Shown: positions 35,638 through 48,398 of the stretch, one piece after another
Layout of the letters: each line of letters starts with the position of its first letter
How positions within the stretch are numbered: the stretch's first letter is position 1
Assembly: GCA_018417955.1 (NCBI GenBank)
Contig: JACTVC010000008.1
Span: 496,001 to 560,000, forward strand
Origin: Laccaria trichodermophora
Taxonomy: Eukaryota; Basidiomycota; Agaricomycetes; Agaricales; Hydnangiaceae
Length of the DNA stretch: 64,000 nt
Direction of reading: 5' to 3'
Notes under the pieces: generated by a model
The model's input: only the letters and a program-made list of their open reading frames with translations
The model's database searches: none
What the model was told of the DNA's origin: nothing
Position numbers and translations under genes: made by a program

Positions 35638-37242
35638 CTAGCGACGTTCGTTTGCAGCACGTTGCTCTGCCAACCTTTTCATGGATGTTGAAACTCGTTG
35701 CCTAGCGGGAGTGGACGCGTTCGGAAATACACGCCTGAATCAGAGTAAGCAACGTTGGACATAGTTGAGAAAACAAAACATACATGTTCCACCATTTAAG
35801 GAGCTCCTGGGCTTTCTTCTGTGCAACGGGTCCAGACATATCCTCGAAGTAGTCGATGACAAAGCAGTAGAAGGAGCGGTAATCAAACCCTTGGTCTACT
35901 TGAACCCACTGAGTGGCATCCGACAATGCGAAGAGGAGCTGACAACGTCGAAGATGAACATATCTTGAGAATATAAATTTGAGCCTTACCTGCACTGCAG
36001 CATATGCGATTGAACGAGGCGTCACCTGCTTGTTCATGTGCAACCCCATTGCGACATCTTTGCGATGCGATTTCTTGGATGACGTGGCCCGCTGACCTGG
36101 TGGTTGGTTTTCATCGCCACTCCCCTCTGCCACTACTGGATCTGTTGTTGACGATGGGGAGGTGAAAATGAACTTGTAAGCCTGTAAAGATATAGCTATC
36201 AATAAGATACATGGAAATATAAGGAACTGGACTTACGTTGACTAGAAGTGTGCTCTTCAAGAAACCCTTTTCGACATCTTTTATATCGCCTCGCTCCTTG
36301 GCATAGAGACATCGAACGAAAAAACTGGAGGCGTAGTCGTATTCAGGATGGAAGGCGCGAACCTTTGCTCGAACCCTTTCAAAGATAAGCCTGTGAACTG
36401 TAAGACGGATTTGAACTCACTCTGGGTCATCCCAGTCGAAATCGATGGGGCACAGGAGACGGCCAGTGATGTCGTGTTGAAGGCCACGGGAAGTTCGCGT
36501 CCTAGGATCGAGAAGAGGGTTGGCTTGAGGAGACATGACATTGACCCAGTTTGCTACAGCCACCTTCATCTTCATGATGTCGTCACTACGGGCATCGTTT
36601 GCACCATTCTGCAGCTATATCACGGCAATGATGTAAACTCTGGAAGTAAAAAAAGGGAGAGAACTGACCGCTGTGTAGAACTCCTGGAGCTCGTCCGGTT
36701 CACCGTCGTCGAGCTTCTTCTGGATATTGGGAATGAGACGCACGAGCTGCTTGAACCCGATGTAACTACGTTCTCGACTAGGACGTGACGATTGTTTAAG
36801 TAGTCACACAAAGAGATGACAATGTCACAAACCTTCGTTTCACCTCCACGACAGCATCATCATCAAGTCCATCTAGCTCGGTATCGTCTTCGTCTTCATC
36901 TTCTATACTCAGCTGATGACGATCAGACAGAGCGATTAATTCAGCTAGGTCGTCATAGAGTGTCACTAGCCTTCGTATTCCTCACCCAAGCTGTGTGATG
37001 GAAGATTGCCTGAGCCGGAATGTGAGTCTGTGTAAGTTATTACAATGTGGTTGTTGGTGGAAAGCTCACTTTTTTTTTTTCTTGTTAGGAGTCTCGTTGT
37101 TGACCTGCTCTTGAAGTGCGGTGTAGAGCCGCTTATACTTGGCCAATTTATCCATGAGACTGCTGTCATCCGTTCTAGGGCTGGAGCATGTGTCGGAAGA
37201 GTCGCGCTGTGGTGTTGATACAGGGGAGGATGATTGAGGCAT
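35638..37242 (-). CDS. DUF6698-like protein, multi-exon
   Basis: A mushroom-specific family of unknown function. I chose ATG 37242 (MPQSSSPVST). Blocks in order: MDKLAKYKRLYTALQEQVN (coiled-coil-like), LVTLYDDLAELIALSDRHQ with an acidic stretch, RSYIGFKQLVRLIPNIQKKL and ELQEFYTA, then ARSDDIMKMKVAVANWVN, GLQHDITGRLLCPIDFDWDDP (the family hallmark), FHPEYDYASSFFVRCLYA, GDIKDVEKGFLKSTLLV, KFIFTSPSS, and GFDYRSFYCFVIDYFED before the basic end AEQRAANERR and TAG at 35638. The blocks lie in different frames separated by short introns with GT/AG ends, giving about nine exons. No stop clearly breaks it, so it may be intact. Confidence 0.7.
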
Positions 37243-37521
37243 AGGAAAGGATGTGAAAATGGTCGCCAAGTGGTGTCGAAGGTACGCCCGTAGTTTATAT
37301 ATGTTTTTCCTCATTTTCAAATGATATTGGCAAGCAGGTGCCTGGCATTCAGTAGCGTAGTCATGGGTGGTCATGTGTGTCTCGTGTTTCAGCCTGAGCT
37401 GTGAGCGGCGATCGCTTGGCCCATCATCTTCACAATCCACGACCACGGCGCTGGAGATTCTCTCATGGTGTGCTGGAGCGCCTGGCGCACGCCTCTCGTC
37501 CTATTCTCTATTATAATCCTC

Positions 37522-40500
37522 ATGTCATATCATTGTGGCAGTCATTGCCCTCGTAATTTCAGTACAAACGCTCCGACAGCGTTGACCTTACATCGAAAAA
37601 CATGCCTTGGGCATCAACAAAAACAACAAACTGCCGCCCAGCTTTGTCAAAGAATTGCTAGCAAAAAAAAGAAAAGAGGAAATCCAAGCTGAAGGAGAGG
37701 AAGATACGGGCACACTCGGTTGGTCTAAGACATCTATGAGTATTTTACTAGACTAACGCAATCGGCACATCAAGACTGAGGCGGGAACAAGTGGGACCGG
37801 CCCTGAGGACGACATGACTACGATGGACATAGACGAATCATCGTTCCCTCCATTCCTGGACCACTTGGACGTTGGGGAAGACTTGCCGCCTACCGTTTCC
37901 TCGCCACCACCCCCTCCACGATTAACGGCCACAGGCCGGCCACATCGTAATGCACCACTTCCCAGGAGATATCAGGATTTCCCTCCTCAACCACCAGCAC
38001 CCGCGCCGCAGCCAGAACCAGAACCTCAAGCGCCTCTACTCCAGCGGGTGGTCCTTATCGTTCACAATCGCCTGAAAACCGCATGTAACTCATTTGGAAT
38101 ATGGAGAGAATACCTCTACCGGCCCTCATATGACCCTGATCTGTTTGTTTCCTCGAAGGATCTTTATATCCATCCTGATTCCACCGATTCCGACTCAGAT
38201 ACTCCCTCCCCAGCTGATGCGGGCTCTGCTGGAGGAAATCTGATAGAGATGGCTAATAATATGACGGTATCTCTTCTCATGGGGTGGCAAAATAGTGGCA
38301 GTCATGTAAAGTCAGCTGGGGAGTTGGACAGTCTTGTTCACGATGTCCTCTTGCATCCCGATTTCAAAGTTGAGGAATTAAAGGGGTTTAGTGCTCGGAA
38401 GATGAACTGTCAGTTTGACAAACAGGACCAGCAATCGCCTTTTCTTGACACTTTTCAAGAAACCAGTGTCGAGATCGACGTGCCTTCTGGGGACAGGAAT
38501 GTTCCTCCGCAAAAGTTCACTATCCCTGGCCTATATTACCGAAAATTCACCTCTGTTATCCGCGCCGCTTTTGACCACCCCCTCGCTTCGAAATTTCATT
38601 TCTCACCATACAAATTGTTTCACACATCACCAATCACTGGGAAGGAGGAGCGTATCTTTTCCGAGGTTTACGACTCGGATGCTTTTATTGAAGAACATGC
38701 CAGAATTCAGCAAGCACCACTCCCACCCGACAACCCCAATTGCAAGCTCGAGAAAGTCATAGCAGCTTGTATGGTATGGTCTGATGGAACCCACTTGGCC
38801 AATTTTGGGACGGCGAAGCTATGGCCTATCTATATTCTATTTGGTAATCTCTCAAAGTATATCCGCGCGCAGCCGACTTCAGGCACTTGTTTTCATTTGG
38901 CTTATATACCGTCTCTCCCCGATTGGATTCAAGATTCTCTGAAAACCTTCCATGGTAAATGGGGCACACAAAAAAAAGAAATCCTCACGCATTGTCGACG
39001 TGAGCTTATGCATGCTGTCTGGAGGTTCCTCCTCGATGATGACTTTATCCATGCTTATAAGTATGGCATGGTCATCAAATGCGCTGATGGCATTGAGTGC
39101 CGTGTCTATCCTCGTTTATTTACATACTCAGCAGATTATCCAGAAAAGTGAGTGTTCTGACATTCTTGTACCCTTCCCTCTAATTAATATCCAATAATAG
39201 AGTCTTGCTGGCAACGATCCGTGACAAGGGGCTCTGTCCCTGTCCACGCTGCCTTACACCAAAGTCGCAGATGGACCTTATGGGTCTCGTACGTGACATG
39301 ACGGCCCGAGTTACCAAAGCGCGCAAATTCCTTGCTAGGTTGGTCAACTCCGCGCGGGAGTTGATTTATAAGAAGGCTGTCCCCATCGGGGGAGCGGCTG
39401 TCGAAGGCCTGTTGAAATCAACCTCTTCGGTTCCGACTGTGGTGAGATTCCAAAGTTATTTATGCTTTGTAATCCTTTTCAATGGCGTTTCGACTCAGAA
39501 TGCATTTGTTGACCGACTGGGGGATGATTTTGATCTACCCCAAATGCTCGTCGTAGATTTACTCCATGAAGTTGAGCTCGGGATTTGGAAAGCTCTTTTT
39601 TCACACATGATTCGTGTTCTCTACGCTGCTGCCCCAAACGGAAGCTTGGTGGCAGAATTAGATGCCAGGTCGGTTTAGACTCAGTCTTGGTGGTCCAGTA
39701 TATCCGAAATTGACGGACCTTGTGACAGATTTCGCCAAATTCCAACATTTGGCACTGATACGATCCGTCGCTTTGCAACAAACACATCAGAAATGAAGAA
39801 GCTGGCCGCACGAGACTTTGAAGACATCCTACAAGTAGGTTTTTATGGTTTGATTAGATTACATGCAATTTAATGCTGTCATGTCAGTGTGCCATCCCAG
39901 CTTTCGAGGGGCTCTTGGATGAACCGTATAATACTCGCTTTATGAAGCTACTCTATCGAACTGCTGAGTGGCATGGTCTTGCGAAATTACGGATGCATAC
40001 GGACTCAACCCTCAACCACCTTGAAAATCTGACAAAGGAATTGGGCATTCTTATGCAGGACTTCCGAAAGTCTACTGCCACGGATTTCGTGACTGTTGAG
40101 TTGCCGCGTGAAGCAGCAGCCCGCGGTCGGCGTGCAAAGACCACGGCTTCAGATGCTCGTCAGTCCGTCCCCATAGCTGTGCAGGCGAGCGCAGATACCC
40201 CGCCTGAAACTGGCCAACCCTCCGTGCCTTCTTCCGCTCGCGCCACTTGTAAACCAAAACTCCTCAATTTATTCATTTATAAGTGGCATGCACTTGGAGA
40301 CTACGTTAAGACTATTCGGCTTTTTGGTGGTACCGATTCTTACTCAACTCAGCTGGTATGTTCCTTGCTTACTACATCATATTCTCTATTGATTCCGCCG
40401 TCCTCTAGGGAGAGCTTGCTCACCGCCTAGTCAAGCAGCTCTATGGCCTTACCAATAAGCAGGCGGCACCCAAACAGATCGCCAAACATTACCGTCGTCG

Positions 40501-41678
40501 TGAGAAGGCGCGCATAGCTTTTCAACGGAAAGGTTTGCGAGAGAAAGCCCTTCAACGAGCGGCAAAATCTCCTCCCGGCGATGACATTTCAACACAGCTG
40601 ACACCCATAAACACCCCTGGAGACCTCAACCTTCATTATATGATCAACCATTCACGTAACCATCCCCTCGACATTGCTACCTTGGCTAGAAAGGGTGCTA
40701 ACGACCCTGCTTTTCACGTAAGTAGTACAACTTTTGGGAGATGTCGCTCACTCATCATACACCATGTCCTTCAATAGCACTTCTGGCCCAAACTTCAAGA
40801 TCATCTATTGGGCCGGCTTCTCGAACGTGAATTTGATGGTGACACTCACGCTGAATTCACCGATGAAGAACGTAACTCTGTCAGAGTCGTCAACAACAAG
40901 ATTTACTGTAGCCAAACCTGTCGTGTCAACTACACCACATACGATATATGGCGATCCCAAGACACAATCAATCCCTGTTCACACCCCGATGTTATGGTTC
41001 AATCACCAGAAACTGGACCAAACTCGACACCATACTGGTATGCACGAGTTATTGGTGTGTATCATGCGACGGTGTGGACGACTCATCCTCGGTCAAGAGA
41101 ACATACAACTCAAGAAATGGATTTTCTTTGGGTATGTTGGTTTGGTGTAGAACCAGGATACCGATCTGGTTTCAAGTATGCCCGTCTTCCAAAAATTGGC
41201 TTTGTTGCTTCGGACGATGAATATGCCTTCACCTTTCTGGATCCATCTCAGGTCATTCGGGGCGTCCACCTTCTCCCAGCCTTCCATGCAGGTCGAACTT
41301 CTGATCTACTCCCCGTTGCTGAATCTGCAGCACGTATTTTTGACAAGAGTAAGTCTGAGGATTGGGCAAACTTTTATGTTGGAATGTGAGTCAGTCCCCA
41401 TATGCCCCGTTGTCCTTTTTTGAGAAGTAATCAATAGATTTGTCGACCGTGATATGCTGATGCGGCATTTTGGTGGTGGAGTCAGTCATCTGCATAATCC
41501 CTCAGGGTCATTGACTGAAGAGGGGGTAGAGGCTGAGGATGGCACAGTAGGTGAGATAGAGGATGACTTCGAGCAGAACAGCTTTACGATAGCTGGTGGG
41601 AGCGGCAGTGAGGATTCTGATGAGTCTGGTGGATTGCCATCCTCAGATGAGTCAGATGATGGCTATGCTTCCCCATGA
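37522..41678 (+). CDS. Plavaka transposase, multi-exon
   Basis: Transposase of the Plavaka group of fungal CACTA-related DNA transposons. Exon 1 (37522) encodes a zinc-finger-like start, YHCGSHCPRNF and LHRKTC. The large exon 37814-39147 has a Pro-rich region, WREYLYRPSYDPD, then the catalytic-region blocks AFDHPLASKFHFSPY and MVWSDGTHLANFGTAKLWPIY. Further exons: about 39201-39441 (LCPCPRCLTPK), 39499-39667 (QMLVVDLLHEVELGIWK), 39729-39834, 39888-40354 (FEGLLDEPYN, HTDSTLNHLE), 40409-40717, 40778-41385 (YARVIGVYHATVW) and 41438-41678 (FVDRDMLMRHFGGGVSHL), ending in an acidic tail. Introns of about 50-70 nt have GT/AG ends and keep frame. The boundary between exons 1 and 2 is uncertain. The coding sequence looks intact. 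Confidence 0.85.
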
Positions 41679-42039
41679 CGTCTTCCACATATTTACGTTG
41701 TGCTCTACTGTATAATTGAACACTCAATTTGCTCTGATATCATGAAGAGCAGCTGCCACAGGTTCACATGAAAATCGGAAGTTGTGATTCACTACGAAGA
41801 TTTCATTGACATGGTACTGGATCACACTCAAAAATAATCTTATTAAGTTCTCAAGATGTCTCACACTAAAACCAAAATCTTGCATGAGCTTGTGATGTCA
41901 AAGGAATCTCATTGTTGGATTGCGATGTGATTGTGATGGATTGTAACATGTTATAATCACCTCGGCAAGTCGTGAGAAATAAAAGGCTCTATGGTATTTT
42001 CACCGGTTTGCTGATGCCCTAGGGCGAACACAAACAACT

Positions 42040-42910
42040 GTGCAGCCTCGACTCCCTGAGCGGCAGTCGCAACTCCAAGATTTGCATGTCCCACAACCAT
42101 ATGCACAGCCTAAAGGGGTTAAGTTTTCAAAACATGCTGTTCATGCACAAGAGCGACCAATTGTGCAACCCCGACCTGCATCCGCCCGGCATTCGCAACC
42201 TCGAGATTCGCATGCCTCACATGCATATCTACGGCACAGTGGTGTTAAACATTCCGTACCCACACAAGCTAAGCTTCCCCAACATTCACTTGGTCCATCA
42301 CAAATGACACAATCACGACCCTCGAGTGGACAATCATCGCGCGGTCCGCCACCTCGCCAACCACAACTTTACAGCGGTGAGGGGGAAGGTGATACCAGTG
42401 ACGAGTATGACGACGAAGAAGAGGAAGATGCCAGTGACGGTGAAGAAGAGAGCGGCAGGAGGACGACGAAGAGGAGGGGGATCGCGATGATTACGATGAA
42501 GACGTGGATGCGACAACCCCATCAAAGAGGGCGACGAAGAAAAAAGGACCAGTGGAGTAAACAACAGCACGTCGAATACCTCATTCTCGCACACCGAACC
42601 ATTTTTTGGTGAGGTAAGCTGGGCCGAATTGAAAGCGAAGTCTCCTGAAACCGCCTTGTTCGCCGAGCAGTCTGCCTATTCATGGGCGGAGAAGTGTCGT
42701 AAAAAGGCAGCACGAAACAATAGGTCGATTGCTAAATACCGGCTTGTTGGGCTTGCGAAGATGGGGGTGGAAGAATTGTTGATCCTTGACGTGCGAGAAT
42801 ATAGTCGAAGGGCCCACGAGAAATGGATCAAAGCGGTCAATGAAGAGTGGGAACGAAACTTGAGACCCAGTGAAAATGAAGGAAAACCAAACCGAACCAC
42901 AGTGAGCTAA
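42040..42910 (+). CDS. Hypothetical protein(s) with acidic linker and Lys/Arg-rich C-terminal part
   Basis: A 190-codon frame (42040-42612) rich in Gln, Pro, His and Ser has two similar blocks (RLPERQSQLQDLHVPQPYAQ and PASARHSQPRDSHASHAYLR), then an acidic run and KKRRK-type basic residues. A second frame (42629-42910) encodes SAYSWAEKCRKKAARNN and VREYSRRAHEKWIKAVNEEWE. The two may be exons of one gene. No family recognised. Confidence 0.35.
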
Positions 42911-43511
42911 AGATAAACAACACAATGTCATCGATCCAAATCGAGCTGGACCCTTTGAGCTCTCAGCATGATCAAACGAAATCCATCCTCAAGCAGCCTC
43001 AAGCTTACTGAACGCCTCTGCATCATCTCGCACACACTTGTCTGGCCAATTTGCTCTGTCCGAGAACCAACTCCCCAACCCCACGTCGAATAGTGCACGT
43101 GCGCTTCTGCACTTTTTCTTAAATGGACACGTTTAGGCTTTTCCTCTTCGCTCTTGCTGCCCGCCCTCTTGCCCTCACGCTACCACCATGTTCTGGCCCC
43201 GCAATTTCTTCACTCGGCCCCTCTACACCCCTCTGTTCAACTGGCTTTTCACAGCGCTTTGGATCCCATAATCACAACTATGATCTATCGCTATTGTTAG
43301 GCCACCTTGGTCCAGAGGCAGAGAACCGGAGCGCGTCATGGGCATTCTGAGTCGCTTTGCGCATTTGTTTTGGGTATGTGAGCATTCCCTTCGTCTTCTT
43401 GAACAACTCAAGCTGAGTATATGCGTTAGCCGTCTCGATTCCACTGGTTCCTGTCGTCCCAAATGCACCTCTTTCCGACTTTCAAACAGGTATGTATATT
43501 ATTTTGCACAA
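42911..43511. other. No recognisable gene
   Basis: Short frames only; a frame at 43123-43350 begins with a hydrophobic segment but has no further support. Confidence 0.35.
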
Positions 43512-44548
43512 GTCTTTCCTTCACACTGACTATATGCGTTGAAATTTGCGAGCGACTCGGCTTGCAGCGCCTGCGGTAAGCTGGAGAAAAGACTACAGGT
43601 ATGTCTTTCCTTCACACTGACTATATGCGTGCGTTGAAATCTGCGAGCAACTTGCCTTGCAGCGCCTGCGCAAGGGGGCCCCAGGAATTTATAAATTACC
43701 CGGGGTCGGTTTTTTTTTTAAAGAGTTTGAGTACCTCCCCCCCCCCTTCTTCAAATATGTTATTCCAAGAAAAACATAGCAATTTTCGCTCATTTTTACA
43801 TGTGAATCGACAATTCTGTACTAGTAAGACTCTGAGAGATATTCTACGCCATGCGTGCACGTTTTTGCATGCGGGCGTGATTCTCGCAGCGCCACCCCTT
43901 CAGTGCAACCTCAAAATTCCCTTAGGCCCCGTCTCTGGTGATTGGGCCTGATTGAAGCCTTTCGATGCTGCTGCCAGTGATGATGCGGGGATTTTCTTCA
44001 CTCCAACCTGGAACAAAGTCCATGTCCTTCGCTTCACGCGCTTTCATGCAGGGCTTTTTCCTTGGTGCTGAACGATCCCCGCTGGTCCCGCTGTTCCAAC
44101 CTGCACATCTTCATCACACTTGGGGCATTTCACAGTTGTTGATGTGTCATATTTGATCTTCTCCGACTTCTCTTTATTCTAGGTAGAATAATCAACTGTA
44201 TTTGAGACTATAGAGGACTTAAACGTCATGCTGCCGACCTTTCCTTTCGCCATGGTTGCTGTTCATAAGCCGTATGAAAAAAATGAGAAAAGATGAACCA
44301 AAAACCAAAAAAAGAATCCATTCTTCACCCAAACAGTGCTTCAAATATCCTTAATTAACTGTCTAAGGCATCTAAAGCTTGTAGATGTGATGTGCCGTTG
44401 CTAGGTGCTGTTAAAAATATATTTTAGAAGGATTACTACTAAATTTTTTTAAGCACTCTGAGAGAGCCCCCCCCCCTCTACCTCGGGTCACGGCTTCAAT
44501 TCCCGGTACCCCCTTGCACCTGCGGTAAGCCGGAGAAAAGACTTTTGG
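43512..44548 (+). repeat. Tandem duplication split by a transposon
   Basis: A block GTCTTTCCTTCACACTGACT...CTTGCAGCGCCTGCGGTAAGC...GAGAAAAGACT occurs at 43512-43598 and again from 43603. The second copy is cut at 43670 by the hAT-like element and continues at 44517. Each copy carries an acceptor-like CTTGCAG, eight bases and a donor-like GTAAGC. Confidence 0.7.
43663..44524. mobile_element. hAT-like non-autonomous element, copy A
   Basis: The element is 43671-44516 (846 nt). Ends CAAGGGGG and CCCCCTTG. Target duplication CGCCTGCG (43663-43670) and CACCTGCG (44517-44524) differs by one CpG-type change. Next to the ends are a T-run and a CCTCCCCCC/GGGGGG-like block, as in copies B and C. No transposase is encoded. 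Confidence 0.8.
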
Positions 44549-45845
44549 GGTTGGAGAAATGACAGCTGGTGCTAAGCGACTGGAAAAGGTGAGTTCCGTG
44601 CTTTGAGATGCACCCTGTTTTCTAATGCTGCATCCTCCTGACAGTGTCCTGCGCTTCCAACAAGTCATCACAACGCCACTTTGCCTGCGTGACTCATGCG
44701 GCCTGTCGGAACCCGCCCGCTGTTCAATCCACTGTGAGTTGTCATGTGTATACCGAACGGTACGATATTGACGCCAAGAAGATTGAAGCATTTCGGGGCA
44801 CCTTCAACACCAAGCAAGCGATTGGCGACTGTTCGCAAAGCTCAAGATAATAAGGGGTTTCAAAGGGAAGTCGGCATCCAGCGTCGAGGCGGCGGACATG
44901 CCGTCAAAACACGGTATGATTTTACAATTATTCGTCAAGGTTACTCACGTTTTCGTGAGCTCCAACCGACGATTCCGATTTAGTGCCTGGCAATATCGAG
45001 AAAGCAACGAAGTCTAAATGCGTTCTTTTTCCACACGCGTCATCTGCACCAACTGTCCGCCGCTTTCAGAAATCTCTGCTACAGAGCGTTTCTTGAAGCT
45101 AACGAACCGATTACCCCAGCCGCTTTCGGAAAAGTTTGACAAAAGAGCAGGTGAAACATTAAAATGACGAGAGAAAGTCGAAGAAGGCTGTAAGTACAGA
45201 CGTCTCCTTTTAACCTTTCTGAATGTGCTTCATACTCCCCCCTTAGGGTTCCGCTACTCTAGGACCTTTTCCTGGCTTCCGACTCCTGTTCCCTGACTAC
45301 CCCGCTCTCATCAAGATATTGGTATGTCGTTTCTACTGCTCGTGCTATTTCTTGTCCGTTGCTAAATATGTTTTTACAATCCTTGTTACATGGTGAAAGT
45401 TCTTTTTGCGGTGAGTTGTCTCTGATTTTGCCTATACACCTCACCCTGACTGGAAAAACCTAGTGATTTTGCAACGCTCAATTTGGCTCGATCGGCTCCA
45501 ATACGCACTCTGGTGAGAGGCTGTTCCTTGTCTTTTTCAGTCTTTTTGACTTAACGGTGAAGGCTTGAAATGGATTTTTTTTAGCTCGGTTTCGTTCCGT
45601 TTCGCTCGATAGGCTCAGATACTGGGTTTTGGTCTGGATCAATGTGGTTTGGTTGCGCTGTTCGCCCACAAATTGCTCTCGTTAGGTAGGATTAGATTAT
45701 TAGGCAGATTCGGTTAGATGGCTATAGATACAGCTGGTTTGAAAATCCAGCCAAACCTGTAAAAGTCTCTATTGTCGAGCCCAATCTAATTTTTTAGATT
45801 TGGCTCGACCTGGTTCGGCCTGCTTAACCCTTATTTTCACTGGGC
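44525..45845. other. No recognised gene; possible degenerate exons
   Basis: An open stretch at 44744-44983 (RYDFTIIRQGYSRFRELQPTIP) and intron-like GTGAGT...GACAG signals at 44597-44644 hint at a gene, but no family is recognised. Confidence 0.3.
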
Positions 45846-46556
45846 TTGAGACCGGCTCAGCCACTCTGTTCTATTGAACTGAGAGACCCAGGATCGAACC
45901 CAAAGACGAAAGACGGCAGAGACGGACGTGTCCCCAGAGACATCTTTGAGCACTTGGAACCTTACGTTAGAAAGCACAATGTGGCTGGCAACGACCTTTC
46001 TTCAGGTGAATCTGAACCCTCACACCCTGATGAGCGACCAACTCCCAAACAATCACCCTTGACAATGAAGACAATCAGCCAGCTAGATCCAGTTATCGGT
46101 GAGACCTCGCTTCTGCCACTCCCAGTTATGCATCGCAACAACACTCCGGTGCCTTCCGGGTCCCATCCCATGTACACCAAGCTAGACCCAGCTATTGATG
46201 AGACATCACATCGGCCACCCTTGACCATGCATCGTAGCAGCACTCCAGTGTCCTTTGGATCCCATCCCATGCACGCATCGTCCGCAATGTGGTACGACAT
46301 TGAGGAAGAAGCTATCGCAGCTGAGAAGTTGAAGCCCTGGGCTTCCGTACCTCACGAATATGACCAAACTGAGCTGCCTCACAATGATATCAACAGCGTG
46401 AGGTCATCCGCGTTCATGCTGGCTGAAGAAGGCGGAAAACAATATTGCCAGGATGATGAAGAGGATGACAGCGATTGGGACAGTGCCATCAGTTCAGAAA
46501 GCTCCATAACCATGACAGAGGCCTCTGCCCAGTTTACGAGATCTGGTCAACCATGA
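45846..46556 (+). CDS. Hypothetical acidic protein with internal duplication
   Basis: An open frame of 236 codons without an ATG at its start; the first ATG is MKTISQLDP at 46065, so an upstream exon is likely. A block of about 35 residues is duplicated in tandem (LDPVIGETS...MHRNNTPVPSGSHPM and LDPAIDETS...MHRSSTPVSFGSHPM). It ends in an acidic Ser-rich region. GRVPRDIFEHLE and RPTPKQSPL resemble a minus-strand frame near 29400. Function unknown. Confidence 0.4.
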   Translation: MRPAQPLCSIELRDPGSNPKTKDGRDGRVPRDIFEHLEPYVRKHNVAGNDLSSGESEPSHPDERPTPKQSPLTMKTISQLDPVIGETSLLPLPVMHRNNTPVPSGSHPMYTKLDPAIDETSHRPPLTMHRSSTPVSFGSHPMHASSAMWYDIEEEAIAAEKLKPWASVPHEYDQTELPHNDINSVRSSAFMLAEEGGKQYCQDDEEDDSDWDSAISSESSITMTEASAQFTRSGQP

Positions 46557-47724
46557 CCAAGCAATATTGAACAATCCGCGCTAAGGACGGTGAATGCAGG
46601 AGGAACAAACCCGGACCAGCCAAGCGTCCAACGTTCCGCGTGGCGAACAACACAATCCATCCCTAAATCCATGATGCTAGCCGATATTCGTTCAAAGAGT
46701 TCCACCACCAGCAGACGGCCGCTGGTCAACAAGATACCTGGAATAGCAGCCAATACACCCCGGCAGGGGCACAAAATAGCGGCTTCAATCGACCTGGTGC
46801 CCAACGAACAGTATGGATGATGCAAGGCCTTCCGAGGTTTAAGGCGTTTTGGGGGAGTCCTGGATTCAACAACGGCGATAGCGATAGGAGAGGGTAAGAG
46901 GATAACTAACGAAAGCAACAGATGGTCCTGTTACACTCAATAAATGGTCAGATGAAGCACTGACAGGAGAGAGACGAGATCCTGCATTGAGTCAACACCA
47001 AAGGGGACCTTCCTATCAACATAGTGGCGGGAGTCTTGAAGCATCTGGGCTGAAATCGCGCTGTCAAGAACGCCAGAGAATAGACAGGAAGATTGGCGAG
47101 TGCATAGTGGGGGGAGGATGTTAATGGTATGGAATCCACCTGAGTCCCACGATGTGAACATATACCGTATCGATGTTGTAAAATGATTATGGATCTTGTT
47201 ATTTGACGAATGTACAAATACTCTTTCTGTCCACAGCTATACAAAGCTGGGATTTCCTTTGGAAGAATAAGACGCAACCGAGGCGGCGAGTGGCGTCATG
47301 CGTGTGACGTAGATGTCCTTATCGACTGGCTCAAACAAGTTGTGGTCGTCCAAAAGACGTCAACTTTCAAGTGTTGGTAAGCACTCCGCAATAGAGTTTG
47401 AGTACATCTTGACGACTTTTCTTGAAAAACGAGGGGAAGCCATTCGAAGATGTGTCAAAGTCCATTTTCCAAGTGCCTCTTCATCAAGATCTACATGGAA
47501 GTATGCCTTGAAGCACGATCAAGTCAGCCAAAATATAAAATTCAAATCGAGAAGTTATGCAAGACTAACAATTGGATTGACTCACACTTTCTCTTGGTCT
47601 TTGTTTTCTGTATGCAGTTCCACGTGCCAGAACGTCAGATAAAGCCATTGAAGGCTCTCGAAGCTCCTCGCAAGTTGGGTGAGGAGATAGGAGTCAAGAA
47701 CAGGCACCTCGAGGCGCAAGTACT
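46557..47724. other. No recognisable gene
   Basis: Short overlapping frames on both strands without motifs. Confidence 0.35.
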
Positions 47725-48398
47725 TTATCGTGTATGGGAACCTAAAAACTGGAGCAAGGTTTCGTCGTCGTAATCCTTGTAAATAACAGCCACATCGTCA
47801 AGCAGGTCAAGCCTGGTTACCGTACCAAATGCTTGAAACCACTGGATGGCGTCATTGTAGTGAGAAGGCATTGCTCCACGCCCAACAGCCAATGTGTGCA
47901 AGTTTGGTAAGGAACAAAGTGGGAGGTACTGACGGATCCAGGACAGTGTGTGGTTCTCTGCGGCTGGTGTGTATCTGGTGTGTAAGCGGAGTTCCTGGAG
48001 ACTGCTGTCATTAGATTCTACCAAGAATTGCAGTTTGGATGAGGGTATTGAATGAAATGGTAAAGCCATTCTGAGATCGCGGAGATGAGCAATGCGGCTC
48101 AATGCCTCCAGGAGAGGGTCAAAGACTTCTCAAGAATCCAGGGGATTTGGGAGGTCCAGCGCTACCAATTGAAGGGTGTTTTCATGGGTGGCAATGAAGG
48201 CTGCCAAATGCTTGAGAACTGGTGGTGAGGTTAAATTCAGGGTGTAGCTGCGTCGTTCCTCCAATGTGACATCAAAATGCATAAGGTTTGGAAGCTTGTG
48301 TTCCAACGGAAGGAACGATAGGACAAAGGCATATGCAAGAGAGATCTTCAGTCTGAGAAGACTTGTGCGTGAAGAGTCGAGGATGGCTCTGACGATAG

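Larger units (their letters stand above)
35245..41990. mobile_element. Probable Plavaka (CACTA-related) DNA transposon with two divergent genes
   Basis: The unit contains the Plavaka transposase on the plus strand and a DUF6698-like gene on the minus strand, with start regions about 280 nt apart. Subterminal inverted repeats of the form TACAATC(C)ATCACAAT are visible at about 35293 and, inverted, at about 41930, with further ATTGTAA/TTGTGAT motifs at both sides. Exact ends and target duplications are not resolved. Confidence 0.55.

Noticed and set aside
36348..36788. 146-codon plus-strand frame
   Set aside because: Antisense shadow of the DUF6698-like exons on the minus strand.
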